Both the position numbers and the translations under genes were made by a program. The notes beneath the pieces were generated by a model. The model ran no database searches, had not been told where the DNA came from, and saw only the letters and a list, made by a program, of their open reading frames with translations. Of a stretch of 64,000 bases of DNA, positions 35,102 through 45,200 are shown one piece after another (positions within the stretch are counted from its first letter, which is position 1; each line of letters begins with the position of its first letter). The stretch comes from JBBQYD01 sp942493075 (GTDB taxonomy: Bacteria > Verrucomicrobiota > Verrucomicrobiia > Limisphaerales > UBA8199), in the NCBI GenBank assembly GCA_942493075.1, contig OW818681.1, forward strand, positions 1 through 64,000, in the 5' to 3' direction.

Positions 35102-36889
35102 ATGTCCTCTCGTCCCTCTCCGTTTGTGTATCACCGGCGAAGAACCCGGGAAGTGACAGTCGGTGATCCGTCTCGCGGCGGTGTCATCATTGGTGGCGAT
35201 CATCCGGTCGTGATGCAGTCCATGATCACGTGCGACACCATGGACACTGCCGAATCCGTGAAGCAGACGCTTGATCTGGTGGCTGTCGGCTGCCAGATGG
35301 TTCGCATCACAGCCCCCACTGTAAAGGACGCGGCGAATCTCGAGGTGATCGTGCGCGAACTCCGTTCCCGTGGTTGCCTCGTACCCATCGTCGCCGATAT
35401 CCATTTCAAGCCTGAGGCCGCGATGGAAGCCGCCAAATGGGTTGAAGTGGTCCGGATAAACCCCGGGAATTACGCGGATTCGAAGAAGTTCGCGATTAAA
35501 GAATATTCCGACGATCAGTACCAGGCCGAGTTGGGCCGCATCGAGGAGAAGTTCACACCGCTCGTGCTGCTCTGTAAACAGTTGGGCCGGGCGTTGCGAA
35601 TCGGCACCAATCACGGGTCGCTGAGTGACCGAATCATGAACCGATTCGGCGACACACCCCAAGGCATGGTGGAGAGCGCTTTGGAGTTTGCCCGGATCGC
35701 CCGGAAGCACGATTACCACAATTTCAAGTTCTCCATGAAATCCAGCAACCCGAAGGTGATGATTGAGTGTTACCGGTTGCTGACTGCCCGGCTTGAGCAA
35801 GAAGGGCCCGATTGGAATTACCCGGTCCATCTTGGGGTGACCGAAGCCGGGGAAGGGGAGGACGGTCGCATCAAGAGCGCGATTGGCATCGGCTCGCTCC
35901 TGTGTGATGGGTTGGGCGATACCATTCGGGTTTCGCTCACGGAAGATTCACCTCGCGAAATTGAAGTGTGCCGCGACCTGCTCGGTGAAATCCCAACCCT
36001 GTCGAACCCGGCGGATATCGAATTCGATCTGCCGCTTTCCTACGACCCGTTCACGTTTGCCCGACGGGAAACAGCGGAGATGGAAATCGCTGCTGGAATT
36101 AAATGCGGCGGGCAGCAAACTGTGCGGGTCATCGTCACTCGCGCTGCGTGGGATAAGATTGCTCCGAAGCTGGGCGCCCGTGCGGATGTGAAGCCGGAAG
36201 CCATCTACGAGGCGCTAGGTGTGCTTGAGATCGACCCGAGCCAATCGTTTACTTTGCCTAACGACACGCAACTGGTGACCGTGAAGGATGGACTCTCCAT
36301 TCCCACGATTACCGCGTTCCGCATGCTGGCTTCTCGCCTGAAGGCCATGGGGCGGCGCAACCCGATTCTACTTAAGGATTGTCTGGAAGTTCCAGCCACG
36401 CCGCTCGCACCAAAGATCGCGCTGCTGCGCGCTTCGGTCGTCATTGGAGCGCTGCTTGCCGATGGGATTGGCGATGCCATCCTCGTGCGTGGTGAAGTCG
36501 GCGCGGGACAAGCATTGCGGCTGGCTTACAACATCCTGCAAGCCTCCGGCTGCCGGTCCTTCAAGACTGATTATGTGGCATGCCCGTCCTGTGGACGGAC
36601 CCTGTTCAATTTGCAGACCGTGACCGCACGGATTAAAGCCCGCACGGAGCATCTCAAGGGTGTTAAGATCGCGATCATGGGGTGTATCGTGAATGGGCCT
36701 GGCGAGATGGCCGATGCCGATTTTGGCTACGTGGGTGGCGCGCCTGGAAAGATCAACTTATACGTCGGCAAGACCGCGATAAAGTTCAACATTCCTGAGA
36801 CGGAGGCGGTTGAACGGCTGGTGGACCTCATCAAGGAACACGGCAAGTGGACTGAGCCGGAGCCGCGTCAGGATGCGGTCACGGCTTGA
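35102..36889 (+). CDS. ispG: 4-hydroxy-3-methylbut-2-enyl diphosphate synthase (flavodoxin), large type
   Basis: IspG reduces MEcPP to HMBPP with a 4Fe-4S cluster, late in the MEP pathway. The N-terminal TIM barrel begins with VTVGDPSRGGVIIGGDHPVVMQSMITCDT. The C-terminal cluster domain has C494, C497 (ACPSCGR), C528 (MGCIVNGPGE) and E535. At 595 residues it is far longer than the E. coli enzyme (about 370), because of a central extra domain (about 270-460). This three-domain form is known from plants, Chlamydiae and Bacteroidetes. Confidence 0.95.
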   Translation: MSSRPSPFVYHRRRTREVTVGDPSRGGVIIGGDHPVVMQSMITCDTMDTAESVKQTLDLVAVGCQMVRITAPTVKDAANLEVIVRELRSRGCLVPIVADIHFKPEAAMEAAKWVEVVRINPGNYADSKKFAIKEYSDDQYQAELGRIEEKFTPLVLLCKQLGRALRIGTNHGSLSDRIMNRFGDTPQGMVESALEFARIARKHDYHNFKFSMKSSNPKVMIECYRLLTARLEQEGPDWNYPVHLGVTEAGEGEDGRIKSAIGIGSLLCDGLGDTIRVSLTEDSPREIEVCRDLLGEIPTLSNPADIEFDLPLSYDPFTFARRETAEMEIAAGIKCGGQQTVRVIVTRAAWDKIAPKLGARADVKPEAIYEALGVLEIDPSQSFTLPNDTQLVTVKDGLSIPTITAFRMLASRLKAMGRRNPILLKDCLEVPATPLAPKIALLRASVVIGALLADGIGDAILVRGEVGAGQALRLAYNILQASGCRSFKTDYVACPSCGRTLFNLQTVTARIKARTEHLKGVKIAIMGCIVNGPGEMADADFGYVGGAPGKINLYVGKTAIKFNIPETEAVERLVDLIKEHGKWTEPEPRQDAVTA

Positions 36890-36910
36890 TACCGGAGCAT
36901 CGATAGACTC

Positions 36911-37816
36911 ATGAAATACCGAACGCTAGGCAGCACAGGGTTGCGCGTCTCGGTTATTGGCATCGGCACCTGGCAATTGGGCGGCGAATGGGGACGCAGC
37001 TTCACCCAGGCTGAGGTGGATGCGATTCTCGACCGCGGCGCCGAACTGGGGATTAATCTCATCGATACCGCCGAGTGCTACGGTGACCATTTATCAGAGC
37101 GGTTGATCGGAGATTACCTTTCGAGGCGAGACCGTTCCCGCTGGATTGTGGCCACCAAGTTTGGCCACCACTTCAATCGGTTCATGGATCGCACGCCTGA
37201 CTTCTCTCCGAGCAGCGTGCGCCGACAGCTCGAAGACTCGCTCCGCGCATTGCGCGTGGATGCCATAGACGTTTACCAGTTTCATTCCGGCGCCGATGAC
37301 CTGTTTCTGAATGACGAACTCTGGGCCGAGCTCGCGGCATTGAAGAAATCGGGCAAAGTGCGGCACCTGGGTGTCTCGATTCTCAGCAAGGGCAGCGAGT
37401 TGCAGGCGCGGGAAGCCCGTCGCGTGGGAGCGGAAATGCTGCAAGTTGTTTACAATCGTTTGGATCGGCGCCCCGAGGAGCTTTATTTCCCGCACGCCAC
37501 CCGTGATCAACTGGGTGTTTTCGCACGAGTAGCCCTTGCCAGCGGGCTGCTCAGTGGGAAATATGCACCGGGAAGCGTTTTCCCGGCAAATGACGTGCGC
37601 GCCACATTTGAAGCCGAGAAAATGCAGCGTGATCTGCTCGAAGTGCAGCGGATTCATCAGGAGGAGCTGCCCCCCGGAGTCCCCATGTCGCAGTGGGCTT
37701 TAGCGTGGTGCCTGAAAAATCCCGCTGTGACCGCTGTGATTCCTGGCTGCAAGAGCCCGGCACAGGTTGAAGCGAATGCCGCGGCGGCGGAACTCAGGGG
37801 AACTGTGTGTGATTAA
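36911..37816 (+). CDS. aldo/keto reductase
   Basis: The 301-residue product is a TIM-barrel aldo/keto reductase of the YghZ/perakine-like subgroup: TLGSTGLRVSVIGIGTWQLGG, INLIDTAECYGDHLSERLIGDYL (active-site Asp and Tyr), and VATKFGHH with the catalytic Lys. The C-terminal NADPH-binding segment TAVIPGCKSPAQVEANAAA is present. It begins 21 bases after ispG and may be co-transcribed. The substrate is unknown. Confidence 0.88.
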   Translation: MKYRTLGSTGLRVSVIGIGTWQLGGEWGRSFTQAEVDAILDRGAELGINLIDTAECYGDHLSERLIGDYLSRRDRSRWIVATKFGHHFNRFMDRTPDFSPSSVRRQLEDSLRALRVDAIDVYQFHSGADDLFLNDELWAELAALKKSGKVRHLGVSILSKGSELQAREARRVGAEMLQVVYNRLDRRPEELYFPHATRDQLGVFARVALASGLLSGKYAPGSVFPANDVRATFEAEKMQRDLLEVQRIHQEELPPGVPMSQWALAWCLKNPAVTAVIPGCKSPAQVEANAAAAELRGTVCD

Positions 37817-37890
37817 AGATGCCGATGCTACAGCCTATCGTTATTAATCCGCTCGGTGTCCGCTTTCATCTTCGAGTTCATGCGATTGGG

Positions 37891-38415
37891 GGTATGATTA
37901 GAAGTGGGTGAGGCTTAAGACTCCTACAGGGTCGGCATTCAGAGTTTCGCCTGGCGCACGTGCGCAGCCTTGTAGCCCCGAAGTGGGCGTCCGCAGGTAG
38001 CCCGGCACGGCAGTGCTGGGAATAACGGTCGGAATGAGTCATAGAAGCCCGCAGGGGCGGCCGACCATGCATCATTCCCAGAGATAACGTTCGTCAAACG
38101 GGATGTTGTGTTTCTGCAACAACGCCCTGAACTCCTCTTGGAAACTCATCTTTCTTCAACACACAATGCGTGTATTGGCTGATGTAGGACATGCCAGAGA
38201 GCCAACAAAGGTCTTGGCTGCTGATCAAGGCAAAAAACACCGATTCGGTCGTCCCTATCGGGACTTGATTGATCTAGATGGCGCGCAAGACCCAGCACTC
38301 CCGTGCCGGGCTATTTGCGGTCGCCCCTGTTCAGGGGCTTCGAAGCGGACGAACTCGGTTACCTGTCCGACACCGGACAGAACTCAGCATTCCCTCACCC
38401 ACTTTTAGCCACACC
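37891..38415. mobile_element. 525-bp MITE-like element, copy 2, with 23-bp imperfect terminal inverted repeats
   Basis: The ends 37891-37913 and 38393-38415 are inverted repeats with 4 mismatches in 23 bp; both contain AAGTGGGTGAGG or its complement. The sequence matches copy 1 (11602-12115), most strongly over the right 170 bases. The three small hairpins (GTCCC/GGGAC, GCCCCTG/CAGGGGC, CTGTCCG/CGGACAG) are kept. The interior encodes remnants of an IS200-like transposase on the minus strand. It fills most of the space between the aldo/keto reductase and glycosyltransferase genes. Confidence 0.8.
38073..38192 (-). pseudogene. remnant of IS200-like (Y1) transposase: N- and C-terminal ends joined
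   Basis: From the ATG at 38192 the minus strand reads MSYISQYTHCVLK, the typical opening of Y1/RAYT transposases. After a +1 frame change it reads MSFQEEFRALLQK and then HNIPFDERYLWE to a TGA at 38073, the typical end of that family. The whole catalytic middle, with HUH histidines and Tyr, is missing. The same region of copy 1 reads a more degraded version. Confidence 0.7.
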
Positions 38416-38474
38416 CGGCGGCGGACCGTCCGGGGTATTGAGGTTGAGTTTCCTCCCGATTTTTCTTAGAACTG

Positions 38475-39749
38475 GTGAGCGTGAAGTTGCTCGTCTTCGC
38501 CCATACACCGCCGCCGCATCATGGACAAAGTTACATGGTGCAGTTGATGCTGGACGGATTGGGTGGAGATCGGCGGCGGAACGATCAAGCCACAACTCAG
38601 CCTTCCACACCGCACGGAGTTGAATGCTACCACGTCAATGCCAGGATTTCTGACAATCTGCAGGACATTGGCCATGTGCGGATCACGAAGTTCTTTCTGC
38701 TGCTAGGCTACTGCCTGAAGGCAATCTGGTTTCGGTTTCGATATGGCGTGGACACCTTTTATTACATTCCCGCTCCGGGAAAGAGAACCGCTCTGTATCG
38801 GGATTGGGTGGTGCTCTCTTTATGCCGTCCGTTTTATCGCCGAACGGTGCTGCATTGGCACGCAGCGGGGCTTGGCAAATGGCTGGAGCGGGAGGCTGGG
38901 CTGAAAACACGGAAAGTAACGTTCTCCGCTTACAAGTACGCTGATCTGAGCTTGGTGCTATCCGATTTCAACCGAGTGGACGCGGAGAAGATGCTGGCCT
39001 TGCGAGTGGAAAAGGTTGCGAACGGCATTCCCGATCCATGCCCGGAATTTGAATCGACCATTCTGCCTCGACGCCGCGCTCGAAACGCTGCACGTCGAAA
39101 GCTCCTGGCGGGGCAGACCCTGACCGCTACGGATCTGGTGGATACTGGTGGCGCTCCCGAGGTGATCCAGGTGTTATTCCTGGGACACTGCATGCGCACG
39201 AAGGGGCTTTTCGATGCACTTGAAACAGTGGATCGTGCCAATGCGAATTATCGAAAAGCCGGGCTCCCGTTGCGGGTCCATTTGAATGTTGCTGGGGAAT
39301 TTGTTGATCCGGCGGAGCGTGCGGAGTTCGATCAACGAACCCGAACTTCGGAAGGAGAGCCGTGGGCAACTTACCTGGGATTTGTGAGCGGTGAACAGAA
39401 GCGTGCTGCCTTAAAGGAGAGCGACTGCCTTTGTTTCCCTACTTTTTATCCCGCTGAAAGCTTTGGCCTGGTGTTGGTAGAGGCGATGGCCTTTGGGTTG
39501 CCGATCGTGGCCACGCGGTGGCGTTCGCTGCCTGAGCTGTTTCCGGCTGATTACCCCGGGTTGGTGGAGATTCGCCAGCCAGAGAAGGGGGCGGCCGCTC
39601 TCCAGAAGCTAATGAGCGAGAGTGCAGGGGAGGAAATGCGCGCGCTATTTCTGGAGCGCTTTACGCTCGATCGGTTTCTCAAACGCCTTTCCGAGGCCCT
39701 GCTCGGCTTGGACACCAACCCGCCAAAGTATCGTGAACCGTGGAATTGA
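38475..39749 (+). CDS. glycosyltransferase family 4-type protein
   Basis: The 424-residue product has a GT-B fold pattern. The N-terminal domain opens with VKLLVFAHTPPPHHGQSYMV. The C-terminal donor domain has VIQVLFLGHCMRTKGLFDAL and the E-x7-E motif in CFPTFYPAESFGLVLVEAMAFG. GT4 enzymes build exopolysaccharide or lipopolysaccharide units. The start is GTG at 38475 or GTG at 38481; neither has a strong ribosome site. The WecG/TagA-type gene begins three bases after its stop, so the two probably serve the same surface glycan. Confidence 0.85.
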   Translation: MSVKLLVFAHTPPPHHGQSYMVQLMLDGLGGDRRRNDQATTQPSTPHGVECYHVNARISDNLQDIGHVRITKFFLLLGYCLKAIWFRFRYGVDTFYYIPAPGKRTALYRDWVVLSLCRPFYRRTVLHWHAAGLGKWLEREAGLKTRKVTFSAYKYADLSLVLSDFNRVDAEKMLALRVEKVANGIPDPCPEFESTILPRRRARNAARRKLLAGQTLTATDLVDTGGAPEVIQVLFLGHCMRTKGLFDALETVDRANANYRKAGLPLRVHLNVAGEFVDPAERAEFDQRTRTSEGEPWATYLGFVSGEQKRAALKESDCLCFPTFYPAESFGLVLVEAMAFGLPIVATRWRSLPELFPADYPGLVEIRQPEKGAAALQKLMSESAGEEMRALFLERFTLDRFLKRLSEALLGLDTNPPKYREPWN

Positions 39750-39752
39750 AGA

Positions 39753-40541
39753 ATGGAATCGAGCGCATCCTTGAATCAGGTTCCGAGAGTAAACGTGCTG
39801 GGCGTGGGGTTGAGCGCGATCGACCTGGACACCGCAGTTCGCCTGGTGGGTGAGGCGCTTCATACCCACACACGCGGTTATGTTTGCGTGACCGGTGTGC
39901 ATGGCGTGAGCGAGGCACAAGCCGACCCTGCCTTTCGTGAAATACTGAACGGCGCTTTCCTCAATACCCCCGATGGCATGCCAATGGTTTGGATGGGCCG
40001 CATGCAGAAAGCCATCAGCATGGACCGGGTATATGGTCCGGACCTGATGCTGCGCGTCTGTGAGCAAACCACTCGCACCGGGCACAGTCATTTTTTCTAC
40101 GGCGGTGCTCCTGGAGTGGCGCAGGAGTTAAAGGCTGCGATGGAGCGCCGTTTTCCCGGAATCAAAGTAGCTGGCTTTTATACCCCGCCTTTCCGGCCAT
40201 TAACGCCTGAAGAGGAAGCGCAATTGCAGGCGACGATTGAGCAAACCAAACCGGATATCATCTGGGTGGGTTTAAGCACGCCCAAGCAGGAGAAGTTTAT
40301 GGCTTCACATTGGAACAAGTTGCCGGCGACTTTGTTCTTTGGGGTGGGCGCGGCCTTCGATTTTCACACCGGCCGTGTGCGCCAGGCCCCGCGCTGGATG
40401 CAACGGTCGGGCTTGGAATGGTTCTTTCGGTTGACCTGTGAGCCGCGGCGCCTATGGAAGCGTTACCTTAAGAATAATCCTTTATTTGTGGTACGGGCGT
40501 TTTTGCAGCTCACGGGATTGCGCCGGTATCGCCTCGATTGA
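39753..40541 (+). CDS. WecG/TagA/CpsF-family glycosyltransferase
   Basis: The 262-residue product is a GT26-family transferase. It has RGYVCVTGVHGVSEAQADPAF, the substrate motif LNTPDGMPMVW, YGPDLMLRVCEQT, HFFYGGAPGVAQELKAAM and IWVGLSTPKQEKFMASH. These enzymes add N-acetylmannosamine, N-acetylmannosaminuronate or glucose to lipid-linked sugars in surface polysaccharide synthesis. It is coupled to the GT4 gene upstream. It is the last plus-strand gene before the minus-strand defence island. Confidence 0.9.
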   Translation: MESSASLNQVPRVNVLGVGLSAIDLDTAVRLVGEALHTHTRGYVCVTGVHGVSEAQADPAFREILNGAFLNTPDGMPMVWMGRMQKAISMDRVYGPDLMLRVCEQTTRTGHSHFFYGGAPGVAQELKAAMERRFPGIKVAGFYTPPFRPLTPEEEAQLQATIEQTKPDIIWVGLSTPKQEKFMASHWNKLPATLFFGVGAAFDFHTGRVRQAPRWMQRSGLEWFFRLTCEPRRLWKRYLKNNPLFVVRAFLQLTGLRRYRLD

Positions 40542-40611
40542 GCAGCGGAGAAGTCAGGCGGCCAGGGGGATTCGAAGGGCGAGTTTCAGTGGCGTAAACA
40601 AAAGTGAACGA

Positions 40612-40656
40612 GCGGCGACTTGAGACTCGGGACTGCTCCAACGGGCTCGTCGCCGC
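40612..40656. repeat. inverted repeat near the left edge of the defence island
   Basis: GCGGCGAC at 40612-40619 pairs with GTCGCCGC at 40649-40656 (perfect 8 bp) with a 29-base spacer. It lies between the last glycan gene and the end of the defence operon. It could be part of a terminator (no T-run) or a remnant of an insertion boundary. Nothing else was recognised in 40542-40770. Confidence 0.35.
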
Positions 40657-40770
40657 ATACAATCCCGAATCGGGTAAGACGACCGATAGGGCAGGGAAGA
40701 CCCTGAGCAACAGCGGGGACATCCGTGCCTCACTCATCGCCAGGCCAAAACCATGAGACCCGTCTGAGTC

Positions 40771-41597
40771 TTACTCCTGAAGGACCGTCACGAGTGCTTC
40801 CCTTTCCTCCCACCTAAGCGCACGCCCACGGTGCTTTTCGAGAAGCTTAATTTGGTCCCCATTCCTGTTAGGGTCGTACCCCGCAGCACGGTCATTCAAG
40901 AGGGCTATGCGTGACTGGATGAACGGGGCAGATTTACTTCCATTGGCCAACTCGAAATTGACGATTGACCGGCTCAAGTCTTTGCTAAAGTGATAGGGGG
41001 TGCACCCGGTCACGTATGAAACCAAGAAGAGTTTTGAGCGCTTAATCAGCACGGCATTAAATCGCACACCATCCAACCCGTCGATGCTTTGATTGGCTCT
41101 TGCCTCTGGCAATCGTGACTTGAGGAATTCGTTCGCTTCACGCCGGAATGTCTTTTGGTGGTCGAATTCTTCTCCTGCGTCAAGCTGAAGCGATGAGCCA
41201 TTGACGACGGTAGCCACGAAGTTTGCGACGTCGTACACAGCACTTGATAGCAAGGCGAGCTTGTCGCATTTCTTGAAGTAGAAAACGCCACCGTCAGCCT
41301 GCTTCGCCTCAGAGATGCCAAAAGCATGGCTGTAGTGGCTCAGGATGCCCGAGAACTCCTCTTCCTGTTGATCTTGGTCCGTCTGATAATAGTCTGGGCT
41401 TCCTGTTAGCCACCCTCCGTCGCTTACGATAAATGTGTCCGTCCTCTTTGTGATGAATACCGAAACGAACTTTTCGGTAACCGTGGAGAAGGGTGTGATT
41501 ATCTCAAGGCTGTTCCCTCGTTGGCGGCAATTCCAGAGGTTGCCAAAATCGGCCTTCAAGACCGGCAGGACATCTTCACAAACAATTCCGTGGCTCA
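40771..41597 (-). CDS. DUF1828-domain protein at the end of the type I RM operon
   Basis: The 275-residue protein has the DUF1828 pattern at its N-terminus: SHGIVCEDVLPVLKADFGNLWNC, ITPFSTVTEKFVSVFI, RTDTFIVSDGGWLTGS. The C-terminal part has a beta-rich stretch (DGVRFNAVLIKRSKLFLVSYVTG) and a helical tail rich in charged residues. The function of DUF1828 is unknown; it recurs in mobile and defence contexts. ATG at 41597 is chosen; a TTG at 41604 would overlap the upstream stop by four bases. Either way it is coupled to the 186-residue gene. Confidence 0.7.
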
Positions 41598-41600
41598 TAA

Positions 41601-42161
41601 TCAAAAGTTCACCCCGGCGAGGGGGTCGTTGTTCGCTTCCGGCAGCGACAGGGAAAGGGCCAGTTCTCCCACAGTAGGAAACGAGTCATCCTCACAGCGA
41701 ACATTCGCCTCCACTGAAAACTGCTCCATGCCGGCGTCTAGGCTGGAATGAATCGCCTGAACATTGGCCTCCTCCAGTAAGAATGGGGTCTTGTAAGCGA
41801 TTTCAACGCCTCGGGCGTCAAATTTGTGGAAATGCGGCGTGGTCACCTGCCGAAGCGGGAGAGGAACGTCCTCAACATCGTTACGGTGGCTCGGGCCATC
41901 GGCATCAAAGCGCATCAAGGGAGCAGGAACGAAATCAACCGCTCGGATTTTGATTCCGTAATCCGAGGGAACCCTTTTGCTTTTGTCAGCTACCAAGCTC
42001 GCCTTTTCAGATAAAGAGAGGGAAAGAGCCACGCTGCCGCTAAGGAACTTTCGGTTTTGCGGTTTGTCGCTCAGCAACACTTGGGAAGATGTGGCGATCT
42101 TCTGAGCCGCCAAGAGTGCTTCGTACTCGGCATACCTGCTTTGGATAGTGGCATTACGCAT
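41601..42161 (-). CDS. hypothetical protein paired with DUF1828 protein
   Basis: The 186-residue product is not one I recognise. It has a short helical start (TIQSRYAEYEALLAAQKIATS). Two beta-type segments follow with similar hydrophobic patterns (SGSVALSLSLSEKASLV, about 42-58, and FPTVGELALSLSLPEANND near the C-terminus). There are no catalytic clusters, signal peptide or membrane helix. It starts 39 bases after the hsdR stop and its own stop touches the start of the DUF1828 gene, so the two probably act as a pair. Confidence 0.6.
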   Translation of the reverse strand: MRNATIQSRYAEYEALLAAQKIATSSQVLLSDKPQNRKFLSGSVALSLSLSEKASLVADKSKRVPSDYGIKIRAVDFVPAPLMRFDADGPSHRNDVEDVPLPLRQVTTPHFHKFDARGVEIAYKTPFLLEEANVQAIHSSLDAGMEQFSVEANVRCEDDSFPTVGELALSLSLPEANNDPLAGVNF

Positions 42162-42200
42162 TGTTCAAATCCATGTTGCATGCTTGGTTGCTGTACTGCT

Positions 42201-45200
42201 TCAGTTGTTTGCCGCCGCATACACCCCCTCGCCACTCTGGGGGTAGCTCTCGTAGATGTGCTCAAAGACGATGGAGCACTTTTGCTCGTAAAGTTCGGGT
42301 GAATACGCCCGTGGCAATCCAAGGTCGAGCACGTCCTTGATGGTGTCTCGCACCTTGGCCTGTGTGCTCTGGCGTTTGCGCCAGTCCAGCACCAGCAACC
42401 CTTTGAGTTTGGTGAGCAGTTGCTTGGCGACCTTTTTGATTTCGTTGCGTTCCTCGGCGGTCAACTCAGGGGCTGGTCTGGTTAGAATATCCAGAATTAC
42501 CAACTCCTCCTCGGTCATGTTTTCCCGGACATGCCGATGTTCCTCGTGACTCAACTCCCGCAGGAAGGCAAGCAGGTCATCAATGTTTTTGCTGCCTGTA
42601 TTGTATTCTTGCAGCAACTCCTCGAATTTCTTGCCCAGGTCAGTGCGGGTGCGGTTGAGGCTAATCAGTTTTTCCAACTGCGCCCGAATTGCCGCCTTCA
42701 AAACTTCAAGGTCAGTGTTCTGGTGCTTGGACTTCTTTAACCGCTTGGCCAACGCCTCGAAATCAATCTGGGATAAATCAATCTTCGGGGTGGGCTTATC
42801 GTGGATAGCCACGCCTTCAACCGCATCATCCAGAACCTTTGCGATGCCCCCCATAACTGCCGAGATGTCCACAGGGTCGGGGTGGATCTTGGTGCGGATG
42901 GCATCGCCGAGGGCACAAAGGCACGAAACTTCACTGTAAAATTCCAAGGATGCTGGGTCAGGTTTCACGGCACGATGCAGGGTGGTAACCAGCCGCTCGT
43001 GACCAAAGAAATCCCGGCGCATCTGGTCGGGTGCAATCAACACATCCACGGCATCCCCTACCAACTTTAATCGCTCCATGGTGCCCACGGGTGATTTTTC
43101 AATATCCGAGAGCACTACGCCACGGCTGACACAAAATGCTACAGCATCCTTCACGGCCTTCCGCAAGTCGGCCACCAGCTTTTCTTTGTCTTTGACGGGA
43201 TTGCCATTCCCACCACCTTTGCCGTAGATGGCCAGTGCCTTTTCCAGCGAGGCAAACACGTTGGCGTAATCCACGATCATACCACTGTGCTTGCCGGGGT
43301 AAACACGGTTCGCCCGTGCAATGGTCTGCATCAGCGTGTGGTTACGCATCGGCTTGTCCAAATAGACCGTGCTGCAACTCGGTGCATCAAAACCTGTCAG
43401 CCACATGGCGCAGACGAACACCAGCCGGAGATTATCTTTCGGGTCTTTGAACTTCTCGTCCAACGGCGGCTGCGAGTCATTCATCCGTTTACGGTGCGGC
43501 TGAATGTCCAACCCGAGCTTCTTCATGTGCTCGATCTCATTCTGGCTCGGGGACACAATCAACGCCATGTCCGTGGTATTGAGAACCTGCAATCGGTCTA
43601 GCAACTCGTCTTTTTTGTCCGATGCCAAGTTGTAGTTGCCGAGTTCCTTTTGCACCCGCTGCTTTTCCGCATCCCAATACTTCCGCACCTTGTCGAGCAT
43701 CCGCAATGCTGTGGCTTTATCAATGCCCACCACCATTGCCTTGCCTTGAAAACCACGGCCAAGAAAATTCCGCACGATGTCTTTGGCTACCGTCTCCAAT
43801 CGGTCATCACGGGTCAGGATGTGATACTGCCGCCCCAATTCACGCTCCAACTTGGCTTCCTGCTCCTCATCCAACCCCGCCGCATCAATCACGTCGTAAA
43901 TGGCATCATTGAGGTCTGGATTGACCAACTGCAATTCGGGGGTGCGATTCTCATAGTACAACGGCACCGTGGCACCATCCTCAACGGACTGCTGAAAATC
44001 GTAGATGCTGACGTAATCGCCAAACACTTCCTTGGTGCGCTCTTCCCCGGCGATTAATGGCGTGCCGGTGAAGGCCAGGAACATTGCCTTGGGCAGTGCC
44101 GCCCTCATGTTCACAGCCAAGGTGTCATACTGACTGCGGTGCGCTTCATCCGTCAGCACGATTACATCGCTGCGGTCGCACAGCTTCTCGGGGGACTGGA
44201 ACTTGTGAATGAGGGTGAAAACGTAACGGTGATTGCCTCGCAGCAGTTCCCGCAGGTGAGCACCGCTGCCAGCATGACAATCCTGTGCATCGGTAACCGC
44301 ACCACAGGCGGCAAAGGTCCTGGCAATTTGGTTATCCAGTTCCACACGGTCGGTAACGACGACGAAAGTCCAGTTGCCCGTGATTTTTCGCAGCACCTTT
44401 TGAGCGAAGAAAACCATTGAGAAGCTCTTGCCGCTGCCTTGCGTCTGCCAGAACACACCCCCACGGCCATGCCCCAGCTTGCGAGCTTCCAGCATCGAGG
44501 CGATGGCATTGTTGACGCCAAGATACTGGTGGTTTTGCCCGATAATTTTTACCAGCCCCGCTTTGTGTTCGGAGAACAGGGTAAAATTCTCCACCAAATC
44601 CATCAGTCGGGTTTTCTCGCAAGTGCCCCGAATCATCACATCCAAGGACACCCGCCGTGGTTCATTCTCCCGTTCAATACGCTTCCACTCAAAGAACCGC
44701 TCCCAGTCCGCCGTGAGCGACCCCACCCTACTGTCTGTGCCGTTGCTGGCGATGACCAGGGCGTTATAAAAAAACAACTGCGGAATGTCGCTCTTGTAGC
44801 ATGTCAGGTTGTCATCAAAGGCGTTGCGGGCAGGAACACCCGGCTTCTTGAGTTCGATAACGACCAAAGGCAATCCGTTGACGAAACCAACAAGATCAGG
44901 CCGACGGGTGTAGAGTGCGCCTGTGACACTGAACTGACTGACGAGCAGAAAATCGTTGTTGGCGGGATTTTCCCAATCAATCACCCGCAACCGATCCGTC
45001 TTCTGCCCACCATGCCCGTCAGGAACGGACACTTTGATGCCTTCCTTGAGCAACAGGTAAATCTCACGATTGGCCGATGCCAAACCCATGGCCCCACGGT
45101 CACGGGTCAATTCATCCACGGCGGCGTCAATCGCCTCGATGGGCAGCTTGGGATTTAACCGCTTCAATGCGGTGCATAACCGTGGCACGAGCACCACTTC

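Noticed and set aside
38103..38623. Plus-strand frames in and after the second transposon relic
   Set aside because: They run through inverted repeats and into the glycosyltransferase gene in the wrong frame; no protein family features.
40612..40656. Integron attC or attachment site
   Set aside because: The inverted repeat lacks the attC core site sequences and no integrase is nearby.
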